A stretch of DNA of 64,000 nucleotides, taken from Archangium gephyra. Lineage in GTDB: Bacteria > Myxococcota > Myxococcia > Myxococcales > Myxococcaceae. The notes beneath the pieces were generated by a model that made no database searches, was not told the origin of the DNA, and worked only from the letters and a program-made list of their open reading frames with translations. Each line of letters starts with the position of its first letter. Within the stretch, counting starts at the first letter, position 1. The position numbers were made by a program, and so were the translations under genes. This document shows, piece after piece, positions 19,246 through 28,811 of the stretch. The stretch lies in the NCBI RefSeq assembly GCF_001027285.1, contig NZ_CP011509.1, positions 4,472,501 to 4,536,500 on the forward strand, written 5' to 3'.

Positions 19246-20612
19246 GCCGCCTCCACCATCAACGCCTCCACCCGCGCCTGCACCAGGTCCAGCTCCCGCA
19301 GGGCGAGCGTGCGTTCTGCCTCGCGCAGCTCCTCGGCGCTCTGCACCAGCTCCAGGCTGGTGCCCACGCCCTCGCGGAAGGACTCCTGGGTGAGGGCATC
19401 CGTTCGGGCCGCCGCATCCCTCGCGCGCCGCGCCGCCACCCGCAGGGCCTCCGCCAGTGCCACGCCCCGGCGCGCCTGCTCCACCTCCACGTCCAGCGTC
19501 CTCCGTACGGACTCGAGCTGTTGCCCGGCCACGTCGAGGTTGGCCCGCTCCGCGCGCACCGTGGCGCCCCGCACGCCTCCGTCCCACAAGGGCACCTCCA
19601 GCACCGCGGCGATGTTCCACACGCTCACCCGCGCCACTCCCGGGTCCACCGAGAGCGCCGTCAGGGAGCTCTGCACTCCCAGCCTGGGGACGTAGGCGGC
19701 GCGCGCTCCGGCGACCTCGCGTTCGGCCGCCTGAAGGGCCTCGTTCGCGGCCACGAGGTCCGCACGGGACTCTCCCTTGAGCGGGCGGCATAGCGCGGCC
19801 AGCTCGTGACTCAGGCCATCCAGGCGGAAGCCGGGAGCCAGTCCCACCTCCGCGTCCGCGCCGAGCGCCAGCCCCAGCCCGGCCCGTGCGCGGCGCAGGG
19901 ACTCCACGCTGGAGAGCAGCTCGGCGCGCGCCACTTCCAGGTCCCTCGCCGTGCGCAGCGCATCCAGCTTGCGCCCGGAGCCCAGCCGCTCCGCTTCCAC
20001 GGTGAGCCGGTGCCGCTCCTGGGCCTGTTCGAGGCCCATGCGGTTGAGCTCCACCACCCGCTCGGCCGCCACCACGGACACGAGGCCGAGCGCGAGCTCT
20101 CGCACCAGGAGCCTCCAGGTGTCCCGCGCGGAGGCACTCGCCGCACGCTCCCGCGCCCGCGCCGCGGACAGCTGTTGCCAGGCCGGCACGTTGAGCACCG
20201 ACTGGCTCGCACTGGCCCGCAGCGCCAGCAGGGGAGAGGTGGGTCTCGACTCTCCTTCGCCGCCTCCTCCCACGTTGATACCGCCGCCACCGCCGCCCTC
20301 GACGACGAGCGAGCCTCCGCCTCCCGCCAGGCGCTCCTGGAGGGACAGGGAGGCGCTGACGGTGGGCAGCAGGGGCGCGAGTGCCAGCCGGCCCTGGGCC
20401 CCGGCCAGCTCGAGCTGGGCGAGCGCGGTCCGAAGCTCCACCGAGCGCGCCCGGAGCCGCTCCACCGCCTCGCTCCAACCGGTGAGCAGCACCTCGGGGG
20501 CGGGGGGGACCGTCAACTCCGCGACGGGCTCGGGCTCGGTGTTCGCCGACGAGGGCACTCCGGCATCACCGGGAGCGGGGACGGCGGCGAGCAGGAAGAG
20601 GGCCAGCAGCAT
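19233..20612 (-). CDS. TolC-like outer-membrane efflux protein
   Basis: This is the first gene of the tripartite efflux operon. The chosen start, ATG 20612, gives a signal peptide (MLLALFLLAAVPAPGDAG); the frame is open upstream to 20699 without a better start. The 459-residue protein has the internal repeat of long helices typical of outer-membrane efflux proteins. Examples are the LGSGRKLDALRTARDLEVA segment and, in the second half, GVGTSLELVQSAEELREAE. A Gly-rich insertion (about residues 100-120) is odd. It should form the trimeric exit duct for the adjacent adaptor and pump. Confidence 0.88.
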   Translation of the reverse strand: MLLALFLLAAVPAPGDAGVPSSANTEPEPVAELTVPPAPEVLLTGWSEAVERLRARSVELRTALAQLELAGAQGRLALAPLLPTVSASLSLQERLAGGGGSLVVEGGGGGGINVGGGGEGESRPTSPLLALRASASQSVLNVPAWQQLSAARARERAASASARDTWRLLVRELALGLVSVVAAERVVELNRMGLEQAQERHRLTVEAERLGSGRKLDALRTARDLEVARAELLSSVESLRRARAGLGLALGADAEVGLAPGFRLDGLSHELAALCRPLKGESRADLVAANEALQAAEREVAGARAAYVPRLGVQSSLTALSVDPGVARVSVWNIAAVLEVPLWDGGVRGATVRAERANLDVAGQQLESVRRTLDVEVEQARRGVALAEALRVAARRARDAAARTDALTQESFREGVGTSLELVQSAEELREAERTLALRELDLVQARVEALMVEAACPL

Positions 20613-20783
20613 GCGCGAGAAGGAGATGGGCTCCTGATGCTCGATCCGGAGCCCCCTCGCACGCCCGAGCGGACGTTGTGACGCGGCAGGGTAGGGCATC
20701 CAACGCTTTCCCTGCCCGATCGCTCACAGAATCCCTGGTCTGGGGGGCATGTCCCGGGCACTGTTGGCTTTCGGGTGAACGGC

Positions 20784-21251
20784 ATGCTCTATCAGGTGGT
20801 CATCTCCCTCCATTCCTGGTTGCGCTGGGGCGTGTTGCTCGTCGGCGCGCTCACGCTCGGACGTGCGGCGCTGGGCTGGGCGCGAGGCCGGGATTGGACC
20901 CGGACGGATCGGCGCGTGCAGCAGCTCTTCGTCGCCCTGTTCGACAGCCAGGTGCTGCTCGGGCTGACGCTCTACTTCGCGCTCAGCCCGTTGACGCCCA
21001 GGAGCCTGGACGGCTTCCGGATGGCCATGTCCAACTCCGTCCTCCGCTTCTTCTCCATCGAGCATGCGACGGCGATGGTGTTGGCGCTCGTCGTCGCGCA
21101 CGGCGCCTCGGTCTCGAGCCGCCGGGCCGAGGGCTCCACGGCGAAGCACCGCCGGTGGGTGGTGGGACTGCTCATCGCGCTCCTGTTCATTCTCGTGGGC
21201 ATTCCCTGGCCCGCGTTGCCCTATGGAAGGCCCCTGCTGCGGACGTTCTGA
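20784..21251 (+). CDS. Small four-helix membrane protein, cytochrome-b-like
   Basis: About 155 residues with four predicted membrane helices: VISLHSWLRWGVLLVGAL, the DSQVLLGLTLYFAL segment, IEHATAMVLALVVAHGA and VVGLLIALLFILVGIPW. Membrane-embedded His residues (SLHSW, IEH, VAHG) would suit haem binding, and similar small proteins in Bacteroidota are often labelled cytochrome B. ATG 20784 is preferred over GTG 20775. It is divergent from the efflux operon. The function is otherwise unknown. Confidence 0.65.
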   Translation: MLYQVVISLHSWLRWGVLLVGALTLGRAALGWARGRDWTRTDRRVQQLFVALFDSQVLLGLTLYFALSPLTPRSLDGFRMAMSNSVLRFFSIEHATAMVLALVVAHGASVSSRRAEGSTAKHRRWVVGLLIALLFILVGIPWPALPYGRPLLRTF

Positions 21252-21381
21252 ACCCTGGGCGCCGTCGTCTCGTGCCAGGGATGCCGTGCAGGCCTCGGGA
21301 CACTTCTGGAGCGGCCGCTTCTCGCAAGGGCTCGAAATGACGGAGCGCCGCCGTGGCCCGTGACTTGCCCTGTCCGCGGGC

Positions 21382-22611
21382 ATGACCATGAACAGCGTTG
21401 GCCCGCGGCGGAACGATGACACCCTCGTGCTCGGGATGAACCCGCACGTCCAGGCGGAGGCCGAGGCCCTCCAGAAGTCCAACCCCAGTGCCCGGGTGAG
21501 CACCCTCCGGGACTCCTTCCAGAATGATCAGGTCCGGGCCAGCGGTCCGGATGGCGTGACGCGGGTTCATGACCTGAGGACCCAGGACGGCATCCGGAGC
21601 TTCGTGGCCACCCTGGGGCTGCCGCTCGCCCAGGGGCAACAGGTGGCGGCGGCCATCGCGAGCGCGGGTGAGGATGCCCGTGACGAGCTGGCGCAGCTGG
21701 CGCTGGTGTGGGCCCGGGCGGAGAAGGGTGGGGTGATTCCTTCGCGCCTCGTGCTCTCCGGGCACAGTGGGGGCACGAGCCTGTGGGGCGAGGAGGGGAG
21801 TTTCGTGAACGGGGTGCTCACCCGTCGTGACTTCGCCCGGCTCGCGGAGGCCCTGCCCAGGGCCGCGGCGGGGGTCGAGGACCTGTGCATCGCGGCTTGT
21901 TACAACGGTGGCGAGACCACGATGGAGGCGTGGCGCGCGCTCTTCCCCAACCTCCGGACGATGTGGGCCTACGACGGCAGTGCGCCCGGTACGTTCTCCG
22001 GTGCGACGGCGCATCTGGCCCGCTGGGAGAAGGCGACTCGCGGCGAGGTGGAGTCGCTTCGGCCCGAGCTGCTCCGGGGGTTACGCAAGGGCGAGAACCT
22101 CGCGGTCTGGTCGCGCCTGCAGGGGCACCAGACCGCCTCCGTGCGCGCGAGCACCGCTGACCTGCGTGCCCGTCTCTCCGCGGGTCATGTGCCCTTCGAG
22201 CGGTATTTCCAGGGGAATGAGGTGGTGCGTGATACCCAGCACGGCCCGCTGCGGGAGCACTACAACACCCTCCAGGCCCTGTTGGGCCGGCCGGAGCTCT
22301 CCGCCTCCGAGCGGACCGGGCTCGAACGGGCGCGGGAGCAGACCCTCCGGTTGCTCTTCTATGGGAATGTCTCCGCTCGCTTCCAGGAGACGCACCGCTC
22401 CAGCATCCAGCGGGGGTTCACGGCGCTGGGGTTGAATGCTCCTGACTTCTCCCGGCTCGGCCGGAAGGAGGCGCTGGCGCTCATCCGCTCCTTTGAAACC
22501 GAGCTGGGCCGGCGCAATCCCCGGCCCCTGGAGGCACAGCGGTTGTTGCCTCTGCTCACGGAGGGGTTGAGAGACCTTCAGCGCTCGCACATCCCGGATA
22601 ACTGGTTGTGA
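21382..22611 (+). CDS. Caspase-fold (clan CD-like) candidate cysteine peptidase
   Basis: 409 residues, no signal peptide or membrane segment. The middle carries two strand-ending motifs in the order and spacing of clan CD peptidases (caspase, gingipain, CHAT). The first is SRLVLSGHSGG with His128; 45 residues later comes EDLCIAACYNGGET with Cys173. The following MWAYDGSAPG resembles the post-catalytic strand. The first 100 residues and the last 200 (helical, Arg/Glu-rich) are unassigned. I do not know a named family, so enzymatic activity is inferred from the dyad. No clear ribosome-binding site precedes ATG 21382; ATG 21388 is an alternative. It ends convergent with the MutS-like gene. Confidence 0.65.
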   Translation: MTMNSVGPRRNDDTLVLGMNPHVQAEAEALQKSNPSARVSTLRDSFQNDQVRASGPDGVTRVHDLRTQDGIRSFVATLGLPLAQGQQVAAAIASAGEDARDELAQLALVWARAEKGGVIPSRLVLSGHSGGTSLWGEEGSFVNGVLTRRDFARLAEALPRAAAGVEDLCIAACYNGGETTMEAWRALFPNLRTMWAYDGSAPGTFSGATAHLARWEKATRGEVESLRPELLRGLRKGENLAVWSRLQGHQTASVRASTADLRARLSAGHVPFERYFQGNEVVRDTQHGPLREHYNTLQALLGRPELSASERTGLERAREQTLRLLFYGNVSARFQETHRSSIQRGFTALGLNAPDFSRLGRKEALALIRSFETELGRRNPRPLEAQRLLPLLTEGLRDLQRSHIPDNWL

Positions 22612-22637
22612 CAGTGGGGTGGGGCACGGTGGCGGGC

Positions 22638-22672
22638 ACCCTCACCCCGTCCCTCTCCCGGGGGGAGAGGGG
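22638..22672. repeat. REP-like palindrome, read as the 3' end of the MutS-like gene
   Basis: accctcacccc followed by the hairpin ccctctcccggggggagaggg. The copy provides the stop codon and last residues (a PSPPGRGTG tail) of the MutS-like gene and lies between two convergent genes. Other copies are at 24727, 45392, 51858 and 51957. Confidence 0.8.
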
Positions 22673-24531
22673 AGGTTGGGCAGCGAGGGGGACTCGGTGT
22701 CCTCCACCGGCACTCCCGCCATCCGCAGCACTCGCAATGCGTTAGTCGTGTCCACCACCCCCGGCCTCAGCTGGTAGTCGAACACCATCTTCCCGTTCTC
22801 CAGGTGGTCACGGAAGTGCATGTTCACCACCTTCCCGCCGTGCTCCTCCGCCAGGCTCGCCAGCGACAAGTCGTGCGTCGTCACCCCGCCGATCGCCCCC
22901 GTGGCCAGCAGCAGCCGCAGCACCTCTCGCGAGGCGATCTGCCGCTCCCGCGTGTTCGTCCCCAGGAGGATCTCATCCAGCAGGAACATCGCGTGTCCCT
23001 TCGCCGCCGCCGCCGCGTCCAGCACCGCCTTGATGCGCTGCACCTCCGCGTAGAAGTACGACACGCCCCGCTCCAACGAGTCCTTCACCCGCATGCTCGT
23101 CAGCACCTGCAGCGGTGACACCGAGAAGCTCCTCGCGCACACCGGCGCTCCCGCCAGCGCGAGCACCGTGTTCAGCCCCACCGCTCGCAGCAGCGTCGTC
23201 TTCCCCGACATGTTCGAGCCCGTCAGCAGCAACGCGCTGCCCGGCCCCGGCAGCTCCACGTCGTTCAGCACCGGCTCGTCCAGCAGCGGGTGGCCCACCC
23301 CGACCGTCTTCACCTTCGGCCCGTCCGCCTCCAGCGTGGGCCACATGAAGCCCGGCCGATCAAAGGCCAGCCCCGCCAGGCACGAGAGCGCCTCCAGCTC
23401 CGCCAGCGCCTCGAACCAGCCCCGTACCCGCGCCGCGTGCTGCGCCTTCCAGCGCTCCAGCGCGAACAGCGCGTGCACGTCCCACAGCGTGAACAGATGC
23501 ACGATGGGGTGGAACTGGTGCCGCTTGAACTCCACGAATGAATACAGCCAGCTGAAGCGCTTCAGGTGCGTGGAGACCGGCGGCTCTCCCTCGTGCTGCA
23601 TCCCCGCCTGCACCCGCCGCAGCTCCGGGTGCTCGAAACGCTCCCGCTCCACCCGCTCGAAGATGGGGGCGTAGCGCACGAAGCCGTGCTCGCCCGCGCT
23701 CATCTTCTCCTCCATGGCGCGCAGCGGACCCCGCGTCGCCCGCACCACCGCCAGTTGCACCAGCACGCCGCCCCACCACGCCCGCCCGTGCACCACCCCG
23801 AAGCTCCCCAGCACCATCAACGTGAGCGTCACCAGCGGCAGCACCACCGCCACCGGCCTCGCCCACCGGATGCTCGTGAGCGACGGCCCGCTCTCCGCCC
23901 ACTGGATGAAGAGACCCGGATCCGCCTTCTCCTTCGCCACCGTGCGCGCCTCCACGCACACGTCCTGGCGGAACTCCACCCGCGGCACCAGCTCGCGCGC
24001 CGCTCCCTGCCGGGCCCTCACCGCCTCCGCCTGCGCCGGCCAGGACAGCCACGCCGCGAGCCGCTCCTCGCCCGCACGCGTCGCCGTCTCGTTCATGAGC
24101 TGGAAGACGCTGCCCTGCCCGAAGACGTCCAGGTCCGCCGCGTACAGGTGCGAGCCCGTCAGGAAGCGCTCCCCCCGCTCGGCGAAGTCGTGCCAGCCCC
24201 GCGTCAGCCGCGCCAGCCCCCGCTCGTTGAGCTGCACGTACAGCCGCTGCCGCTCCTCGCGCAGGAACACCTGGTGGTGCAGCACCGCCAGCACGAGATA
24301 CACGGCGAACGCCGCTCCCGCCCCCCACCACCCCGTCTTCGGCAGCCGGTTGAACAGGACGAGCCCCGCCACCGCCGCTCCCGCCAGGAACACCAGGGCG
24401 CGCAGGTTGGCGTAACGGGCGCTGACATCATCCAGCCGCTTCAGCTCCGCCTCGGCGGCGGCGCGGCGCTCGGTGTACGTGCGGTGCGGGGAGGAGGACT
24501 CGGGCAGGGGAGTGGTCACGGGCGCGCGCAT
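22642..24531 (-). CDS. Membrane-anchored MutS-family ATPase
   Basis: A 629-residue protein with MutS core and ATPase domains. The Walker A motif is LLTGSNMSGKTTLLRAVG, Walker B is AMFLLDEILLGTN, and the signature region GVSYFYAEVQRIK and switch TTHDLSLA follow. The mismatch-recognition domain I of true MutS is absent. Two hydrophobic segments near the N-terminus (FLAGAAVAGLVLF and AFAVYLVLAVLHH) and another at about 220-245 suggest membrane attachment, as in uncharacterised MutS-related proteins. Post-replicative mismatch repair is therefore unlikely. ATG 24531 is chosen by the start of similarity. The last 15 residues derive from a REP repeat. Confidence 0.8.
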   Translation of the reverse strand: MRAPVTTPLPESSSPHRTYTERRAAAEAELKRLDDVSARYANLRALVFLAGAAVAGLVLFNRLPKTGWWGAGAAFAVYLVLAVLHHQVFLREERQRLYVQLNERGLARLTRGWHDFAERGERFLTGSHLYAADLDVFGQGSVFQLMNETATRAGEERLAAWLSWPAQAEAVRARQGAARELVPRVEFRQDVCVEARTVAKEKADPGLFIQWAESGPSLTSIRWARPVAVVLPLVTLTLMVLGSFGVVHGRAWWGGVLVQLAVVRATRGPLRAMEEKMSAGEHGFVRYAPIFERVERERFEHPELRRVQAGMQHEGEPPVSTHLKRFSWLYSFVEFKRHQFHPIVHLFTLWDVHALFALERWKAQHAARVRGWFEALAELEALSCLAGLAFDRPGFMWPTLEADGPKVKTVGVGHPLLDEPVLNDVELPGPGSALLLTGSNMSGKTTLLRAVGLNTVLALAGAPVCARSFSVSPLQVLTSMRVKDSLERGVSYFYAEVQRIKAVLDAAAAAKGHAMFLLDEILLGTNTRERQIASREVLRLLLATGAIGGVTTHDLSLASLAEEHGGKVVNMHFRDHLENGKMVFDYQLRPGVVDTTNALRVLRMAGVPVEDTESPSLPNLPSPPGRGTG

Positions 24532-24726
24532 GCTGGGTCGCCCGGGCGGACAGGGCAAGCCCGGACACGCACGCGGTGCCCGGAAAATGGCGAACCCCGG
24601 CACCAGGCCCGTGGAACGGGTGGCGGCCGGGGCTCTCGGGTGTCGTGCCCGTTCAACCGGGACACGTGGGGGCGGCACTTCGGGTGCTCACCGCGGCGAC
24701 CCGGCGACGGTTGTCTCCACCCCCGT

Positions 24727-24747
24727 CCCTCTCCTCGCCGGAGAGGG
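24727..24747. terminator. REP-like hairpin 24 bp downstream of mrpC
   Basis: ccctctcc and ggagaggg form an 8-bp stem over the loop tcgcc. Located just past the mrpC stop, it is well placed to end or protect the mrpC transcript. It belongs to the window-wide REP-like family. The rest of the 239-bp gap to the MutS-like gene start shows nothing recognisable. Confidence 0.55.
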
Positions 24748-24770
24748 AAGACAGCCGCTCTACGGCCGAA

Positions 24771-25517
24771 TCACTTCTCCTTGGAGGCCAGCTTGCGCAG
24801 CGCCTTCTGGTCGCGGATGCAGAGGATGCGGCCCACGTTGCCCAGCACGCCGTCGCGCTTCATCTCGTTGATGAGCGTGGAGACGAACGAGCGGGAGGCG
24901 CCCACCAGATCCGCCAGGTCCTGCTGCGTGATCCCGCGCAGGTCGGTCTCGCCGCCGTGCGGGCAGCGCTCGCCGTGGGCCTCGGCCAGGGTGAGCAGGG
25001 TGTCGGCCAGACGGGCCGGCACTTCCTTGAAGGTCAGACCCAGCACGCGCTTGCGCAGGGAGCGCACGCGCTCGGCGTAGGCGCGAACCACGTCCACCGC
25101 CAGGGCCGGCCGGGCCTCGAGCTGCGCGCGGAAGTCGCGGCCCTCGATGCTCCACACCTCGGCCTCACCGGAGGCGATGGCCATCTCCTCCACCGGCGTG
25201 CCCTCGGGGCGGAACAGCTCGCCGAACAGGTCGCCCGGGCGCAGGATGCTCACCACCGAGCGCGAGCTGTTCTTGCCCAGCCGCATCAGGCGCACCCGGC
25301 CGCTCTTGAGCAGGTACACGCGGTCCGTCGTGTCGCCCGGGCGGTAGATGACCGAGTTGTGCGGGAAGCTCTCGACCTTGAAGTAGCCCTTGAAGTCGAT
25401 CGCCTCCTGACCGGGGATCAGCTTGTTCGCCGTGACGAGCATCCCGGAGCTGGTGGTCTGGATGGGGGCGACGACGTTGGAGCCGATAGGACCGAGGGGA
25501 CGATTGAAACCGTGCAT
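24771..25517 (-). CDS. mrpC: MrpC, Crp/Fnr-family regulator of fruiting-body development
   Basis: A 248-residue protein whose start (MHGFNRPLGPIGSN) and end (ALRKLASKEK) I recognise as MrpC of Myxococcus. ATG 25517 is fixed by this match and by ggag 9 nt upstream; the longer frame to 25613 overlaps the promoter. It has an N-terminal cyclic-nucleotide-binding beta-roll (IYRPGDTTDRVYLLKSG, GDLFGELF) and a C-terminal winged helix (ITQQDLADLVGASRSFVS). In M. xanthus MrpC activates fruA and other developmental genes and represses its own promoter. The linked mrpA and mrpB and the promoter elements below support orthology. Confidence 0.97.
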   Translation of the reverse strand: MHGFNRPLGPIGSNVVAPIQTTSSGMLVTANKLIPGQEAIDFKGYFKVESFPHNSVIYRPGDTTDRVYLLKSGRVRLMRLGKNSSRSVVSILRPGDLFGELFRPEGTPVEEMAIASGEAEVWSIEGRDFRAQLEARPALAVDVVRAYAERVRSLRKRVLGLTFKEVPARLADTLLTLAEAHGERCPHGGETDLRGITQQDLADLVGASRSFVSTLINEMKRDGVLGNVGRILCIRDQKALRKLASKEK

Positions 25518-25578
25518 GTGGGCACTCCTGCAGGCGGTTGAAGGTTGGGTTGCTGTGCTGCGGACGGAACAGTCCCTC

Positions 25579-25594
25579 TCCAAGCTTTGTGCCA
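25579..25594 (-). promoter_or_regulatory. Sigma-54 (-24/-12) promoter of mrpC
   Basis: On the minus strand TGGCAC, five bases, then TTGGA. This fits the consensus TGGCAC-N5-TTGCW except for one base at -12. It predicts a transcript start near 25568 and a leader of about 50 nt to the mrpC ATG. A sigma-54 promoter agrees with control by MrpB, an NtrC-type activator encoded next door. Confidence 0.75.
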
Positions 25595-25694
25595 ACCCGA
25601 ACGCTTCTCCCAAGTCCTGAAAAAGCCTGCAATGACGGCTACTTGGCGCTACACCCCCCGTTTCTCACCTTCCGAATGTCCGAAACCTGAAACA

Positions 25695-25734
25695 GAACGT
25701 TCAAACAGTCTGATCAAGGTGAACGTTTCGTTCA
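25695..25734 (-). promoter_or_regulatory. Two palindromic activator sites upstream of mrpC (candidate MrpB sites)
   Basis: A perfect inverted repeat TGAACG-aaa-CGTTCA (25720-25734) and a related 8-bp palindrome GAACGTTC (25695-25702) share the half-site GAACG. Their centres are about 28 bp apart, and they lie roughly 110-140 bp upstream of the -24/-12 element, the usual place for enhancer-binding-protein sites. Assignment to MrpB is inference. Confidence 0.6.
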
Positions 25735-25748
25735 ATTCGTGCGGGGAG

Positions 25749-25766
25749 TTGTCGGACGGCTGACAC
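25749..25766 (-). promoter_or_regulatory. Candidate MrpC autoregulatory site
   Basis: GTGTC-N8-GACAA on the minus strand matches the MrpC consensus as I recall it (GTGTY-N8-RACAC) at all but the last base. It lies beside the candidate MrpB sites, as expected if MrpC represses its own gene by competing with MrpB. Confidence 0.55.
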
Positions 25767-25790
25767 TGTCCGGAAAGCATCCTTCGACGC

Positions 25791-27245
<1,455 letters not shown>

Positions 27246-27250
27246 GTTCC

Positions 27251-28258
27251 TCAGGCGGCGAAGGTGAGCGTGAACACGGTGCCGGTCTCGGGGCTCGTCT
27301 CGGCGGAGACCTCACCCCCCTGGTGCTGCAGCACGCGGCGCAGGGCCGCCAGCGACAGGCCCGCCCCCCGCGCCAGGTGGCACTCGTACGGCTTGAAGAG
27401 CGAGTCGCGCTTCTCCTCGGGCAGCAGGCCGCCGGGCTCCACCAGCTCCATCACCACCCGTCCCTCGGAGCCGGGGCGGATGGCCACCTTCACGGCACCC
27501 CCCTCCGACGACATCCCCATGGCCACGTTGAGCAGCACCTGGGCCAGCACCGGCCGCAGCCTGCCCGCGTCCACCCGGACCCGGGGCACGTCCGGGGCCT
27601 CGTCTATCTGGACCTCGACGCGGCGCTCGGTCAGCTCCGGGGCCACCATGGCCATGGCCTCCTGGACGAGGGTGCGCGGCGCGTGCTGCTCCAGGTTGGG
27701 CGTGGTGCCCCGGCCGTACTCGGACAGCTGCCAGAGCATCCGCTCCAGGGTGCGGATCTCCCGGTTGGCGATGGTCAGCCGGCGCTGGTCCCTCTCGGAC
27801 AGGCCGGTGTTGCGCGCCAGCGTCTGCACCGCCATCTTCACCGAGCTGAGCGGGTTGCGCAGCTCATGGCTCAGCTGCGAGGCCAGCCCGGAGAGCTGCA
27901 CCGGGGGCGCGCCCTCCATCAGGGTGCGCAGGTCCACGATGACGGCGGAGGCCTCGCCCTCCTCCATGAGGAGCGTCAGCCGCAGGGGCACCGGATCTCC
28001 CCCGCCGAGCGAGGCATAGAGGAACTCCACGGCCCGCCGGTCCTCGCGGGCCAGGGCATCCAGCTGCCGGACCTTCTCCGGGGTGGTTCCCAGCACCACG
28101 TGGAGTGGCCGCTCCATCAACTCCGGGGCGGGGCGATGCAGCGCGCTCTCACCATCTCCCACGACGCGAGTCACGCGCAGGCTGGGAGACCATGAAATCT
28201 GGACGGCTTGCAGCAAGTGGAGGTTCATGGGCAGGTGCGAAACATAACGAATCGCCAT
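27251..28258 (-). CDS. mrpA: MrpA, cytoplasmic sensor histidine kinase
   Basis: A 335-residue kinase without membrane helices. A PAS-like N-terminal sensor region (about residues 1-125) is followed by the H-box SQLSHELRNPLSSV and an ATPase region ending in GAGLSLAALRRVL. ATG 28258 is preferred because cggagggg lies about 11 nt upstream; MNLHLL at 28228 is an alternative without a ribosome-binding site. It forms an operon with mrpB. In M. xanthus MrpA is thought to act partly as a phosphatase on MrpB. The 269-bp gap to the divergent pilin gene should hold the mrpAB promoter, but I see no clear motif. Confidence 0.9.
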   Translation of the reverse strand: MAIRYVSHLPMNLHLLQAVQISWSPSLRVTRVVGDGESALHRPAPELMERPLHVVLGTTPEKVRQLDALAREDRRAVEFLYASLGGGDPVPLRLTLLMEEGEASAVIVDLRTLMEGAPPVQLSGLASQLSHELRNPLSSVKMAVQTLARNTGLSERDQRRLTIANREIRTLERMLWQLSEYGRGTTPNLEQHAPRTLVQEAMAMVAPELTERRVEVQIDEAPDVPRVRVDAGRLRPVLAQVLLNVAMGMSSEGGAVKVAIRPGSEGRVVMELVEPGGLLPEEKRDSLFKPYECHLARGAGLSLAALRRVLQHQGGEVSAETSPETGTVFTLTFAA

Positions 28259-28527
28259 CCCGGATGTCCCCTCCGGGGGGGTGGGTTCTCCTTTAGAATC
28301 CGATACTTGGCGCTCTGGGCCCCCATGGTGCCGCCCTGGCGGGCGCCTATCTGTCCGCCAGGTAACATTCCGGCCGTCATGGAAGTCCGCCAGGTGCCAG
28401 GTCCATGGAATCCGAGGGAAGTGCGATCATCCTCCCGATGACGGATGGAGGTGCGGTGGGGAGCCATGTAGGTTGCACATCGTCGTTGGTGGCTGACCCC
28501 CGCCACCTGCCACCCCCGGAGATTTCA

Positions 28528-28788
28528 ATGATCGCCACCAAGAAGAACCTGAAGAAGCTGGGCAAGCGCCGTGGTCAGGGTATGACCGAGTACATCATCA
28601 TCGTGGCCCTGATCGCCATCGCGGCGATCGGCGTCATCACCCTCTTCGGCAACAACATCCGCAAGCTCTTCGGCGCCTCCGCCGAGGCCCTGGCCGGTAA
28701 CGAGGAAGTGAAGAACACGGGACAGACGGCCACCAACCAGCTGCAGCGCAAGTCGCTGGCGAACTTCGGCGCCAACAAGGCCGACTGA
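28528..28788 (+). CDS. Flp-family type IVb pilin
   Basis: An 86-residue prepilin with a basic leader (MIATKKNLKKLGKRRG), cleavage expected after Gly16, and mature start QGMTEY with Glu at +5, followed by one hydrophobic helix (IIIVALIAIAAIGVITLFG). These are the hallmarks of Flp/Tad pilins. ATG 28528 has ggag 8 nt upstream. It should be processed by a TadV-type prepilin peptidase and assembled by Tad machinery encoded elsewhere; none is in this window. A strong terminator follows. The gene is divergent from mrpA and just upstream of an STT3-like glycosyltransferase. Confidence 0.9.
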   Translation: MIATKKNLKKLGKRRGQGMTEYIIIVALIAIAAIGVITLFGNNIRKLFGASAEALAGNEEVKNTGQTATNQLQRKSLANFGANKAD

Positions 28789-28811
28789 AGCAGCGCGCGC
28801 CGCTTCTCGCG

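Noticed and set aside
25518-25613. Longer start for mrpC
   Set aside because: The upstream codons cover the -24/-12 promoter, and the MrpC N-terminus MHGFNRPLG begins exactly at 25517.
28462-28477. ttgca as the -12 part of a sigma-54 promoter for the pilin gene
   Set aside because: The -24 position lacks the required GG.
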